64,000 nucleotides of DNA from Immersiella caudata (lineage: Eukaryota > Ascomycota > Sordariomycetes > Sordariales > Lasiosphaeriaceae). The stretch covers positions 2,232,001-2,296,000 of the forward strand of contig JAULSU010000002.1 in NCBI GenBank assembly GCA_030512335.1, written 5' to 3'. Position 1 is the stretch's first letter. Each line of letters starts with the position of its first letter. Both the position numbers and the translations under genes were made by a program. Shown here piece by piece: positions 41,790 to 51,145 of this stretch. The notes under the pieces are model-generated. The model worked only from the letters and a program-made list of their open reading frames with translations, did no database searches and was not told the origin of the DNA.

Positions 41790-44168
41790 ATGTCCAACTC
41801 GGGAAGAAACTCGCCGGTTCCCGGCCAGGGCCAAGGCCTTCCGATTTTGTCGCCGCAGGGCTCGTTTCGGGCCCGGTCGTTTGGCACTTCGGTACCTCGT
41901 GCCGAGTCCATCGCTCGCCTTGCCTCTCCGATTCCCTCGCAGAATTTTGGGAATGGCTCTCCTCTCCCCCAAGGCTCCACACCAGCAGCTGGCGAAGAGG
42001 GCGAGTCCAGCCCATTAATACCGCTCCCTGGGCCCGGCTCCAGCGTCGCCGGGCCAGGAATCTCTGCCCTCGCAGCCGCTCTATCCAACTCGTTTGGCAC
42101 GTCACCGCCTCGATTTGGCACACCGCCTGTTCGACCCCTTTCTCCAGCTGCTGCTGGCGCCCAGCTCCCTGTTTCTGGAACTCCAACAAACTACGGCTCG
42201 TTCGATTCGCGATCCCGGGGATTATACGGCCCCGGCGGAGCGTATGAAGATCCCGAGATCATCAAGAGACATTTGGTACAAGCGGGTGATGCGGCCCCCG
42301 AGGATTCGAGCTCTAGAAAGTTGAGCGAAGGCGCAAAGGGCAAGCACCCCGCGGGGCCCTCGCAAGGTGGTTTGGACGACGACGAAGAGTTCTCCAGCTT
42401 GAAACTCCAAGGTGGCGATATCACGCGCCCCATCTACAAATGGACCGAAGAGGTGGACCAAAGGAATAAGGTACAACGGAGCAAGAGCTTTAGCGTGCCG
42501 CGGCCGGAGCCGGAGAATGAGGTGCTTGATATTAACACCATCAAGGTGCCTGGAGGATTCCGACGCAACTACCTCAGACGCGCTGTGAGGGATTCGTCAA
42601 ACAACCCTCACGAATTGGAATACGGTGAGGGTACCAGCAGGCCCGCTCAACCCCAGCTTTTTACCAATAGCTTTCTCGAATTTCTGTCCCTTTATGGTCA
42701 CTTCGCCGGCGAGGAGCTTGAGGAGGACGACGAGGCACTCAAACCTGGCGAGTATTTCACTTCTGGTAGCGACGAGGGCGATTATGATAGCGATGAGGAA
42801 TCAGACGACGACCGGGAGCCGATGGAGGACAGCGCGCTTCTCACACCCTCTAGGAGGAAGAGGAGGAGAAAGCCACGCGGTGGAAGCGGTACAAACAGTC
42901 CCATGGCGGCGGCTCTGTTGCTGCTGAAATCCTTTGTGGGCACCGGCGTTCTGTTCCTCCCAAGAGCCTATCTTAACGGCGGCATGCTGTTTAGCAATTT
43001 GGTCTTGCTATTTGTGGCAGCGTTGAGCTACTACTGTTTCGTCTTGCTCGTCACCACCCGCCTGAAGGTTAACGGGTCCTTTGGTGATATCGGTGGAATC
43101 CTTTACGGCAAGTGGATGAGGACGCTCATTCTGACCTCTATCGTCATCAGTCAGATCGGCTTCGTTGCTGCCTACATCGTCTTCACGTCCGAAAACTTGC
43201 GGGCCTTCATTCTGGCAGTCACCAACTGTCAGACCGTCGTTCCGATCAAGTGGCTCATCATCATTCAGATGCTGGTATTCCTGCCCTTCTCGCTGTTGCG
43301 CGACATCAGCAAGCTTGGGTTCACAGCGCTTATTGCTGATGCCTTCATCGTCATCGGGCTGGCGTATCTCTTTTACTACGACATCTTGACCTTGAGCACA
43401 GAAGGTCTGGCAGACATCATCATGTTCAACCAGAAGGACTGGACTCTGTTTATCGGCACTGCCATCTTCACCTTCGAGGGCATCGGTTTGATCATCCCGA
43501 TCCAGGAGTCGATGAAGAACCCGCAGAAGTTCCCGAAGGTGATGGGTGTCGTTATGATTATCATCACTACCCTTTTCATCGTCATGGGAGCAGTCTCCTA
43601 CGCCGCATACGGCTCCAAGACGGAGACGGTTGTGCTGCTCAACCTGCCACAGGATGACAAATTGGTCAACGGCGTACAGTTCCTCTACTCGCTTGCCATC
43701 CTCCTCTCAACCCCCCTACAGATCTTCCCGGCGATCCGTATCACAGAGAATGCGCTCTTTACCAAGAGTGGCAAGTACAACCCGTATATCAAGTGGCAGA
43801 AGAATACCTACCGCTTTTTCGTGGTGGCGCTATGTGCCTTGATTGCATGGGGCGGCGCAGACAACCTCGACAAGTTTGTTGCTTTGGTGGGCAACTTTGC
43901 CTGCATCCCGTTGGTGTATATCTATCCGGTATGTTATTTCTCCGTCACTTCATTTTGGGACGTCTCTTGCTAACTTCATTTTAAGCCCATGCTGCATTAC
44001 AAGGGCGTGGCGAAGACGTCGCTGCGGAAGTGGTCGGATATTTTGCTGTGTATTTTTGGCTTCGTTGCTATGGCGTACACAACAAGCTTAACAGTAATGT
44101 CGTGGGCCAACAGTGGCGGTAGCAACCCACCAAGCTATTGCGACATCAAGAAGGGCGTTCATGGGTAA
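41790..44168 (+). CDS. AVT3: Vacuolar amino-acid transporter (Avt3/Avt4 family)
   Basis: AAAP-family transporter that exports neutral amino acids from the vacuole. Exons are 41790..43928 and 43986..44168 (773 aa) with a 57-nt intron. The first 370 residues are disordered and end in the acidic/basic stretch DSDEESDDDREP...RRKRRRKPRGG. Then about eleven membrane segments follow, opening with AAALLLLKSFVGTGVLFLPRAYLNGG, the family signature, and including SYYCFVLLVTTRLKV and FTFEGIGLIIPIQESMKNP. After the intron the last segment is LLCIFGFVAMAYTTSLTVM. Membrane location is inferred from the yeast homologues. Confidence 0.92.
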
Positions 44169-44707
44169 CGCGGAAGAAGATGTTTGGTGGAACGGGGCAG
44201 GCTTCTTCTGGGGTAACGTCAAGGCGTTGCATTAGCGGTTCCATTACCTGGCATTCGTTCAACGTTTTCTTTGGATACATCTTTCCCTCATCGAGACATC
44301 GAGAGACATCAAGCATTCAGTAGATAATGATTAGAAAGAAGTGTAGACGACGAGAAGCAATTTCGGGAAGCATACCAGCATACCAGCATAATTTCATCTT
44401 TTAAATGTTTCAAGTGAGCTCTCAAGTATTGCTGTCCGGCTTGGGGTTTGGTCCCATCCCAACAACAAAGGGGGTGATTCAGTGGTGGCTGGCAATCAGG
44501 AGTGATTGTGGGGTGGCAGCACGGGCCACGCCGCCCGCATCTGTTTTCTCAGCACTTTTGAGTCTCAACCTTGTTCATATCGACAGGCTTCATGATTAGC
44601 TCTACGTTGCTATTACCTGCTTCATACTTTGCTACCGAATATTTGATCCTCATATCTTGCCAAGAGTAATAGTTGGATACTGTGTTCGTTCCATTTTTAT
44701 CATCAAA
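44169..44707. other. Intergenic region upstream of Rpb11
   Basis: 539 bp between tandem genes with AT-rich stretches (44330-44405 and 44580-44700). Tandem ATACCAGC-type units occur at 44372-44388. No gene. Confidence 0.55.
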
Positions 44708-45828
44708 ATGAACGCCCCAGATCGGTCAGTGATTCCCTTTGCTCCCAAGGTCTGTTGTTGTCCCCGAGTGGTTGGGTGAGCCGAGTGGCATGTCCGTGAA
44801 AAGGAGACATGGCACGGGTTCGCAAGTGCGGTCACTTTTCACAGGAGTGGATGGGGACAAGAAGGGTACGATGTAGAAGTTGGGTCGACATGGTGCGTGG
44901 TCGACGGTAATGCGAGTAAGCGGAGAGGAGTGAAGCAAAATTCACTTGTCGTCGCCCTCGGGGTGAGCACAACACAGAAGAAGAAAAAAGGCAGGCGCGG
45001 TTTGCGCAGTGAGGGGTATCCGGGAAGCACTTTCCTTCACGTTGACTTCCTGCCTGAGGAAGAGAGGCGCCGTTCTACTGCCCCCCGCCATCCTTCGCCG
45101 TCGCCGCCCACCTGCCTTTTCATCAAACAGCCTCGCTTGGACAGCCTCGCTTGGAAATCGGCACCTTGAATTTTCTTGCAGGCCATACAAGATTATCGTT
45201 GCTGAGCTATTGGACATTTGGGGAACATGTCTTCCAACGCCAAGCACAACAACTTCCCAGAGCTGGGGTTCGATGGATTCGTGTGGCCGAACCTTTGCTG
45301 GGCCATGTGGCTAACCGGGCTGTAGCTTCGAGCTCTTTTTGCTCCAGGATGGCGAGAAGAAGATCACTGAGAAGGTTTTCACTGGTATGGTATAATTTTT
45401 TTTTGGCTGGGTGTGGTGTGTGGTTCTGATGCGAGAGTTTGCTAGGCATGTCCAACACCTCCGACTTCACTTTGGCCAAGGAAGATCATACCATGGGCAA
45501 CCTCATCAGCGAGCATCTCAAGCAGGAGCGTCACGTCTTGATGGCTGGGTACAAGGGTAAGATGGTTACTGGAAGGCAATGGTTGTTTGTCGTGGCTGAC
45601 GTCTCCGCGTCCGTAGTTGCTCACCCCAATGTACCAGAGGTCATGATCCGGATCCAGACAGACGGTTCCGTCACTCCTCGCGAGGCCTTTAAAAAGGTGT
45701 GCGGAACGTTGATCTCCAACTACAGCGCACTTGGACGAGAGTTCCAGAAGGAATTTGCGCTTCGCCAGCTTGCAGACCAAGGCGACCAGGGGAACAACGC
45801 GAATGGTCAAGGGCATGGAGGTTACTAA
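44708..45828 (+). CDS. RPB11: RNA polymerase II subunit Rpb11
   Basis: Forms the Rpb3-Rpb11 heterodimer, the eukaryotic equivalent of the bacterial alpha dimer, in the assembly platform of RNA polymerase II. Exons are 44708..44724, 45326..45384, 45446..45556 and 45617..45828 (132 aa). The first exon has only 17 nt and encodes MNAPD plus two bases; the join gives MNAPDRFELFLLQDGEKKIT, the conserved start. The core motif KEDHTMGNLISEHL and GYKVAHPNVPEVMIRIQTDG follow, then TPREAFKKVC and the C-terminal helix SALGREFQKEFALRQL. The last 15 residues are a Gly/Asn/Gln tail absent in yeast. Intron 1 is 601 nt, the longest in this window. Confidence 0.93.
45129..45156 (+). repeat. 14-bp tandem duplication inside Rpb11 intron 1
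   Basis: CAGCCTCGCTTGGA occurs twice in direct succession within the long first intron. Directly visible; function unknown. Confidence 0.85.
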
Positions 45829-46190
45829 ACTTCCTCTGCCTGGTATGGGAAGGCGTTTAAGGATTCTTTGTCAATGGCGTTATGGGGGTCAGCTTACCCC
45901 CCTCGTTCTGCTGGTATCTGATGCTGGAAACCGAGTGCTGGCTTTCTGCATGGATGGAGTTGGGGTCTTAGGCTGGCGGATCTGTGTTGGTATGAACCGG
46001 ACGGGATTGATGTGGCAGCCTTGGCGGTGTTTCCTGGGATTGTGGTGTGATCCCAGTATTCTTCTATCTGAGCCCCGCAGAGTGCATTTGATAGTATCCC
46101 GGCAAGAAAAGAGTCAAGGGTATTTTCCTTGTAGGAGTTCATTCCAGTTCATAACTTAGATATCTTGACCGCCCGAAACGCCGTAAATTC
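45829..46190. other. Convergent 3' intergenic region
   Basis: 362 bp between the 3' ends of the Rpb11 and LSm5 genes. Presumed terminators only. Confidence 0.6.
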
Positions 46191-46736
46191 TCATGCGGAT
46201 GCAGACACTGGCCCTTCTCCTCCTGGTATCAACTGCGCGATGTCAATTAGACTAGCCAAGAGCAACTAAGTTCAAGGCAACCCTACCATGCAGATGTTGT
46301 TGCCGTTCAACAAGATCTTCTTCAGCTTGGTGTGGTCCCCCGAGTAGTCACTACGATGCTAGCATCAGTATTACACCCAGGCTAAAATCAGACGCTCAAT
46401 CTTACAACTCGATTACATCTTCGAGAACCATGTCTGCCGAAGGGTCAGTTTCTGAACATTGCCAAGCAGAGATCCAGGGTCAACATACTGACGTAGTCGT
46501 CAAACCCAACCAAAGTACCGGCAAATTCTGAATGAAATGGTTAGTCCGACTGAACAAGCACCGACGTGGGTCAAGGGAGTGGCTTGCCTTTATCTCCCTT
46601 CATAATAACCCAGATGCGGGACCCGACGCATTTGTCGATAAGTTCTGTTGATTTGTCTGGTTAGCGGGGTTTGGAGAAACGAGAGTTCTTGCAATTTCAG
46701 GAGCAACTTACCAAGAGGGAGGAGTTGGGATGCCAT
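46191..46736 (-). CDS. LSM5: U6 snRNA-associated protein LSm5
   Basis: Subunit of the LSm2-8 ring that binds the 3' end of U6 snRNA and of the LSm1-7 ring in mRNA decay. Six exons, all too short for ordinary ORF scanning: 46736..46712, 46644..46588, 46527..46489, 46433..46406, 46350..46287, 46232..46191 (84 aa). The Sm1 motif is CVGSRIWVIMKGDKEFAGTLVGFDDYVNMVLEDV; the Sm2 motif is KKILLNGNNICMLIPGG. Every junction keeps frame and the protein is nearly collinear with other LSm5 proteins. Intron 2 begins GCAAGC after AAAG, a GC-AG intron. The five introns (54-67 nt) total 291 nt, more than the 255-nt coding sequence. Confidence 0.93.
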
Positions 46737-47300
46737 AGCGGTGAGAGCGAGAGAGAAGATTGAGAGCAGGGGTTGTTGTGAATGAGATGGGTCGCAGGGG
46801 ATCGCCAGCGGGAGCTTGCTTCAGTGCATTGGTGTGGAGGTGAAGTGAGGTTTGAGTGGTGCCGTTATATCGGGGAGGATAGACAGGTTAAGTGCATATA
46901 TCTGGGGTATTTGCCAAGCTTGGTCAAGCCAACCAGGTCTCCCTGCATCAGCAACCAACCAGCACTGGACCCGAACCTCGGCCGCCCCGCGTCGCGTCTG
47001 CCTGCCTTGAATTGCCGCCTATCCCATTTTATACAAAGTCGCCATGTTGCCGGAATCATGCCTTTCAGCCATGGCGCGTCACGGTCATTCTGCTGGCCCT
47101 CATCGACCAAGTCAATGAGACTGAGACGATTGGATGTGGCGCGGATTGGTACAAGACGCTACAACTTGAGGCACTACCATTGCGTCAGTTCATCATCACG
47201 TTCGATCTGTTCACGGTTCATTTATAAATCGCGAGTTTATCGTTGCATTTCTATTTGGGAATTTTACTAATATTTCCTTAGCTCACTTGTCCGCGGCAGA
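46737..47300. other. Divergent promoter region, LSm5/exonuclease
   Basis: 564 bp between divergent starts. Short frames on both strands are not convincing. Shared promoter expected. Confidence 0.55.
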
Positions 47301-49097
47301 ATGGACACCTCTGACAGGACCCCCCAGAAAGGGGTATGGCATATAAGCCGGGGCTTTGTGTTCGCCAATGACAACAGAGTTGCTTACCCTCGTCTGCCGC
47401 TGGCGAGGTATCATAGCGCCCCGGCGCTGGCTACCCAAGGGGCTTCTTCTTCTGAGCCGCCTCTTGGGGGACCATTGCGCGAGACGACCAGTGAGACCCA
47501 GCTTGGTGTTGGTGCAGGTGACGGTAGGCAGGTCCCAGTGGCCGGCAGGTCCAACTCGGTGGAGCAGGGCAGTTCCGCTGTTGGACAGTTAGAGACTGTC
47601 GAGGGTGCTGTGGCTGCCGGTGCAGAGAAGCCGAAGGAAGACGCACCCCCTTCCAAAGCGCCTTTTACTCCCTTGGATTTTAAGATTCCCGACAATGTGT
47701 TCCAAGCCGCCAAGAAAGCACCCGAAGGAGATCCCAAATCATTCTGGTCATACAGCTTGTATCAGGGATCGAGCGAAGCTGGGCCCGAGAAGATTAAAGT
47801 TCATTACTGCAAGTCCAAACACACGACTGAGCGCGTCCTCCAACAGTACTTCATGAACGAGAAGATCCTTGGTCTTGACTTGGAATGGGCCGGCGACGCC
47901 AAGAAAACACACAGCGCCAGGCGCAATGTTTCGCTTATCCAGCTCGCCTCAGCGACCCGTATTGCGCTATTTCACCTGGCGATGTACCCCAAGGACGACG
48001 AGTTGGTAGCACCTTCATTGAAGAAGATCTTGGAGGACCCAGATGTGACGAAAGCCGGCGTTTGGATCAAGGGTGACTGCACACGGCTGCGCACTTACTT
48101 GGGCATCGAAACACGGAGCATATTCGAACTCAGTCACTTGTACAGGCTGGTCAAGTACTCGAGCACTGGTGAGCTTGACCTGATAAACAAGAAGTATGTG
48201 AATATGGCTAGACAAGTCGAGGACGTGTTGCAACTCCCGCTCTTCAAGGGGCTGGATGTCCGCGCAAGCGACTGGTCCCGGGCGCTGTCCATGGAGCAAA
48301 TAACATGTATGCTGACTCCCAACCGCCCAATCGCTCAACCACTGACCCGTACAGACTCGGCATCGGATGCCTATGCTGCGGTACAGCTCTACCACGTTCT
48401 CGACCATCAGCGCCAAAACCTCGATCCAGCCCCTCCACTTCCCTACCACGCAGACCTTAACAGGCCGATCAGACTCGCCGACAAGGTTATTCTCCCAAAC
48501 GAGGCTGAGGATGCGGAGGAAGAACCAGAACTCAAGAACGAGACTGCCGTCGATCCCACAGCAATCGCCAACTACCTCAACTCAACAGAAATGAAGTCCA
48601 GTGTCAGTGTTGAAGAGGAAGACTCCGAGCATCTGGCCATCACCAAGGACAAAGTCACCGAGAGCATCGCTACAGCTGATACATCATCCACGGTCGCGAC
48701 TGCCGTTAACTCCACAGCCACCACAACAACCAAGAAACCAAAAAAGGACCCCCCTTTGCCCAAAGACCCTCGCGTTATCGAGGCAGAAGTTTGGGCGAAA
48801 CAGCGCTGCGCTACTAGCAAAGCCCCAGCATATATGCTCCGCGCATACTACCTCTGGTACAAGCACGATGGCCTCGGCCCACAGGAGATAGCAGCGCTTT
48901 TGCGTGAGCCACCCCTAGCTACGCTAACAGTAGTCCAATACATCACTGAGGCTATTCGGCTTGGGACGCTCGTCTACGACAAAAGGCGGCTACGAGACGA
49001 AATTCTCGCGAAACTTCCTGCGTCGGAACTCAAGCAGTGGAGATTCAGGGGTCTCGCGAAGGCCTGCGAGGACTTGGATGAAGAAGATGCGAAATGA
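47301..49097 (+). CDS. 3'-5' exonuclease, DEDDy type (WRN/RNase D-like)
   Basis: DnaQ-fold 3'-5' exonuclease of the WRN/RNase D group. Exons are 47301..48306 and 48355..49097 (582 aa). The 48-nt intron is in frame and has no stop, so it is easily missed. Splicing it restores motif III, ITYSASDAYAAVQLY (the Y-x3-D of DEDDy enzymes), which is broken if the intron is read through. Motif I is LGLDLEWAG with the catalytic D and E; motif II lies around GVWIKGDCTRLRTYLG. The first 120 residues are low-complexity, possibly with a mitochondrial-type start (HISRGFVFANDN). The C-terminal 110 residues hold a helical domain (EIAALLREPPLATLTVVQYI) resembling a helicase-associated helix-turn-helix. DNA or RNA substrate cannot be told from sequence. 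Confidence 0.87.
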   Translation: MDTSDRTPQKGVWHISRGFVFANDNRVAYPRLPLARYHSAPALATQGASSSEPPLGGPLRETTSETQLGVGAGDGRQVPVAGRSNSVEQGSSAVGQLETVEGAVAAGAEKPKEDAPPSKAPFTPLDFKIPDNVFQAAKKAPEGDPKSFWSYSLYQGSSEAGPEKIKVHYCKSKHTTERVLQQYFMNEKILGLDLEWAGDAKKTHSARRNVSLIQLASATRIALFHLAMYPKDDELVAPSLKKILEDPDVTKAGVWIKGDCTRLRTYLGIETRSIFELSHLYRLVKYSSTGELDLINKKYVNMARQVEDVLQLPLFKGLDVRASDWSRALSMEQITCMLTPNRPIAQPLTRTDSASDAYAAVQLYHVLDHQRQNLDPAPPLPYHADLNRPIRLADKVILPNEAEDAEEEPELKNETAVDPTAIANYLNSTEMKSSVSVEEEDSEHLAITKDKVTESIATADTSSTVATAVNSTATTTTKKPKKDPPLPKDPRVIEAEVWAKQRCATSKAPAYMLRAYYLWYKHDGLGPQEIAALLREPPLATLTVVQYITEAIRLGTLVYDKRRLRDEILAKLPASELKQWRFRGLAKACEDLDEEDAK

Positions 49098-49300
49098 TGG
49101 ACGGGAATGGGAAGCTCTAGGAACGAGGTACACATAGACGGCGTTGCGTGCGTTATAGACATTTCACCTCCGACAGCCACCTTGGCAATTGAGAAGAACC
49201 GCCAAATGTGGCATCCATTTCTATCCTGGGTATTGTGAATGACCTCCGGCGCCTTGTGACTTTGCTTCTTATTTACTTTTTTTTCTCCTTCTCTCCCGCC
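49098..49300. terminator. Short convergent 3' gap
   Basis: 203 bp between the stop codons of the exonuclease and Ytm1 genes. T-rich tract at 49270-49290 on the plus strand. Both transcripts must end here or overlap. Confidence 0.4.
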
Positions 49301-50725
49301 TTAGATTGTCAAATCCCGACCCTTATTTATCTGGATCTTCTTGTCTTCGCCACCGCTGAAAATACCCAACTTATCCCAAGTCAGATCAAACACCTTATAC
49401 CCATCACCGGCGATAGCCTTCTTTTTCCCCTCCCGGCCCTCGCGCTCAATAACATAGGCCGGTTCGCTGACGCTCCCGAGACCTTCGTCCTTGGTTGCTG
49501 GTCGGACGCTCCGCAAGTCCCAGATGCGGCAAGTTCCGTCGTGCGAGCCTGATGCGAGCGAGTACTCGTTTTCAGGTGACGGTGAGAGTGCGACGACCTT
49601 GTTCGTGTGCCCTCGGAGTGTCATGACTGACGTCGTGGTGGCGCTTACGCGTGGATCGACCAGTGTGATGTGACGGGCTGAGGTACCAGCGGCAAGGAGA
49701 GGAAATGTGCCGCGGGAGATGGCGCAGAGAGATAGAAGGGGGTGGGATGTGCTAAGACTACTAACCACGATGCTAGTGGTCAGGTCGATGGTGCGCATAG
49801 TGTGGTCCTGTGAGACCGAGTATGCGACGGTGCGGTCGCGGGGATCGAAGATAGCAGCGGTTGCTGGTGAGTTATGGATGGGCATAAGGGCGAGAGGGCC
49901 ACGCTGGGCGGTTGATACGGAGGATGTGACCTTGCGGCGCTTCGAAAGGTGGGCGCCAGGAAGGAGAGAGGTGTCGGCCTCGGGGGCGGAGGCCTTGGAG
50001 GTTGCCCAGAACCCGACGGAGCCATCGGAAGAAGCTGTGAGAATCCGCTTGGATTGTCCATCGACCTGAAGGGAGTCGATGGAGCCGGTGTGGCCGTAGA
50101 GCTCAAGGGTCGGCTTGAGCTCGCCCGAAAAGTGGTCCTTTTCAGTGTACTTCCACACACGCACAGCCCTGTCCATGCCGGCGGAGGCGAGCTGGGTGTT
50201 GGAAAGGAATTTGGCAGATTTTATGCTCGCAATATGTCCACCATGGCTTCCCGAGGGCGATGTGGCAATAACCTGGCCCGATGTGTTCCATATCCTGAGC
50301 AATCCGTCATATGAGGCCGACAGGATGCGCTCTTGACCATGTTGGAAGGCGTCGCCCGACCACCGGCCGGCGGGAGAGCTCCCCGACAAGACGTCAACAG
50401 CACTAACCCAGTCATCGTGCTCGAAGCTAGCCTCGTAGACTGGCGGTATTAGGCTGCGAACGTACTGCAGCGAGACGTTGGATTCGAGAGACAGGCCGTT
50501 GCTCTGCAAATACTCGTCGAGGCTGGTGCGGAGAAAGCTGCCATTGACGAGGAAGTCGAAGGGAATTGCGCCTGTGTCGAGCATGGACTCAGAATTGAGA
50601 ATTCGAGAGAGGCCGTAGCGTCGGATATCGGCCGGTACGAGAAGTTGTCGCTTGGCCTCGGGGAGCTGGATGTCGGCCTCGGTCGTGGTGAAGGTGACCT
50701 TCACCTGCGCCCCTTGTGGCTCCAT
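49301..50725 (-). CDS. YTM1: Ribosome biogenesis protein Ytm1 (WDR12)
   Basis: Member of the Nop7-Erb1-Ytm1 (PeBoW) complex in maturation of the 60S ribosomal subunit; its N-terminal NLE domain is pulled by the AAA ATPase Rea1. Single exon, 474 aa. The NLE domain covers about residues 8-85 (VKVTFTTTEADIQLPEA, ending FLRTSLDEYLQSNGLSLE). WD repeats follow, with SASYDGLLRIWN, SAGMDRAVRVWKY, TASSDGSVGFWA and ASGSHDGTCRIWDLR visible, and the end is LGIFSGGEDKKIQINKG. A Ser/Lys/Arg patch (LSKRRKVTSS) sits in a loop between repeats, as in the fungal orthologues. The ATG at 50725 (MEPQGAQVKV) is the first in frame. Confidence 0.95.
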   Translation of the reverse strand: MEPQGAQVKVTFTTTEADIQLPEAKRQLLVPADIRRYGLSRILNSESMLDTGAIPFDFLVNGSFLRTSLDEYLQSNGLSLESNVSLQYVRSLIPPVYEASFEHDDWVSAVDVLSGSSPAGRWSGDAFQHGQERILSASYDGLLRIWNTSGQVIATSPSGSHGGHIASIKSAKFLSNTQLASAGMDRAVRVWKYTEKDHFSGELKPTLELYGHTGSIDSLQVDGQSKRILTASSDGSVGFWATSKASAPEADTSLLPGAHLSKRRKVTSSVSTAQRGPLALMPIHNSPATAAIFDPRDRTVAYSVSQDHTMRTIDLTTSIVVSSLSTSHPLLSLCAISRGTFPLLAAGTSARHITLVDPRVSATTTSVMTLRGHTNKVVALSPSPENEYSLASGSHDGTCRIWDLRSVRPATKDEGLGSVSEPAYVIEREGREGKKKAIAGDGYKVFDLTWDKLGIFSGGEDKKIQINKGRDLTI

Positions 50726-51145
50726 ATTGGCGACGGGGTGCGTACGTATGAGAGATGACAGTCGCTTTATCGAGGGCAAGACTACCTCCCACAAAGTTAC
50801 AGGTTCGGGTGAACAATTGCCTCCTGGTTCTGCTTGGTGTTGTCCGCGGTTGAGCTCGCAAATCAATGCAACAGGGGTGCGAATCTCGAGATTTTTTCCC
50901 TGCAGCCCTGCAAAAGGTGCCCCGCTGTTATCTTATCGCATGGCGCTTGTACTTCGTACCTTGCGGGGCATTCAGCTCACTGCGGGACCGCGGGAGTTCC
51001 CTAGGTTGAAAGGCGGTCGCGAAAGTCGCGTCTAATAGGTACTGCCAGACGCGTCAACCCCGACGGCATTCCCGCCTCGAAAACGCCAGTGATACCTGCA
51101 TTGCGCTTCTCCACATTCAACCTACACTCTTGAATTGCCGTCGCC
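50726..51145. other. Divergent promoter region, Ytm1/Pol31
   Basis: 420 bp between two start codons, shared by a ribosome-biogenesis gene and a DNA-replication gene. It contains MBF-type motifs close to the Pol31 start, listed separately. Confidence 0.6.
51018..51054 (+). promoter_or_regulatory. MCB/SCB-like cell-cycle motifs upstream of Pol31
   Basis: A perfect MCB core ACGCGT at 51049-51054 lies about 92 nt before the Pol31 ATG, and CGCGAAA, an SCB/E2F-like core, at 51018-51024. The MBF complex binds such sites in promoters of replication genes, and the gene downstream is a replicative polymerase subunit. Role inferred; short motifs can occur by chance. Confidence 0.45.

Noticed and set aside
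44725..45325. Additional exons or genes within the Rpb11 first intron
   Set aside because: Frames there (for example 45009..45314) lack family features, and the conserved Rpb11 start needs direct joining of the flanking exons.
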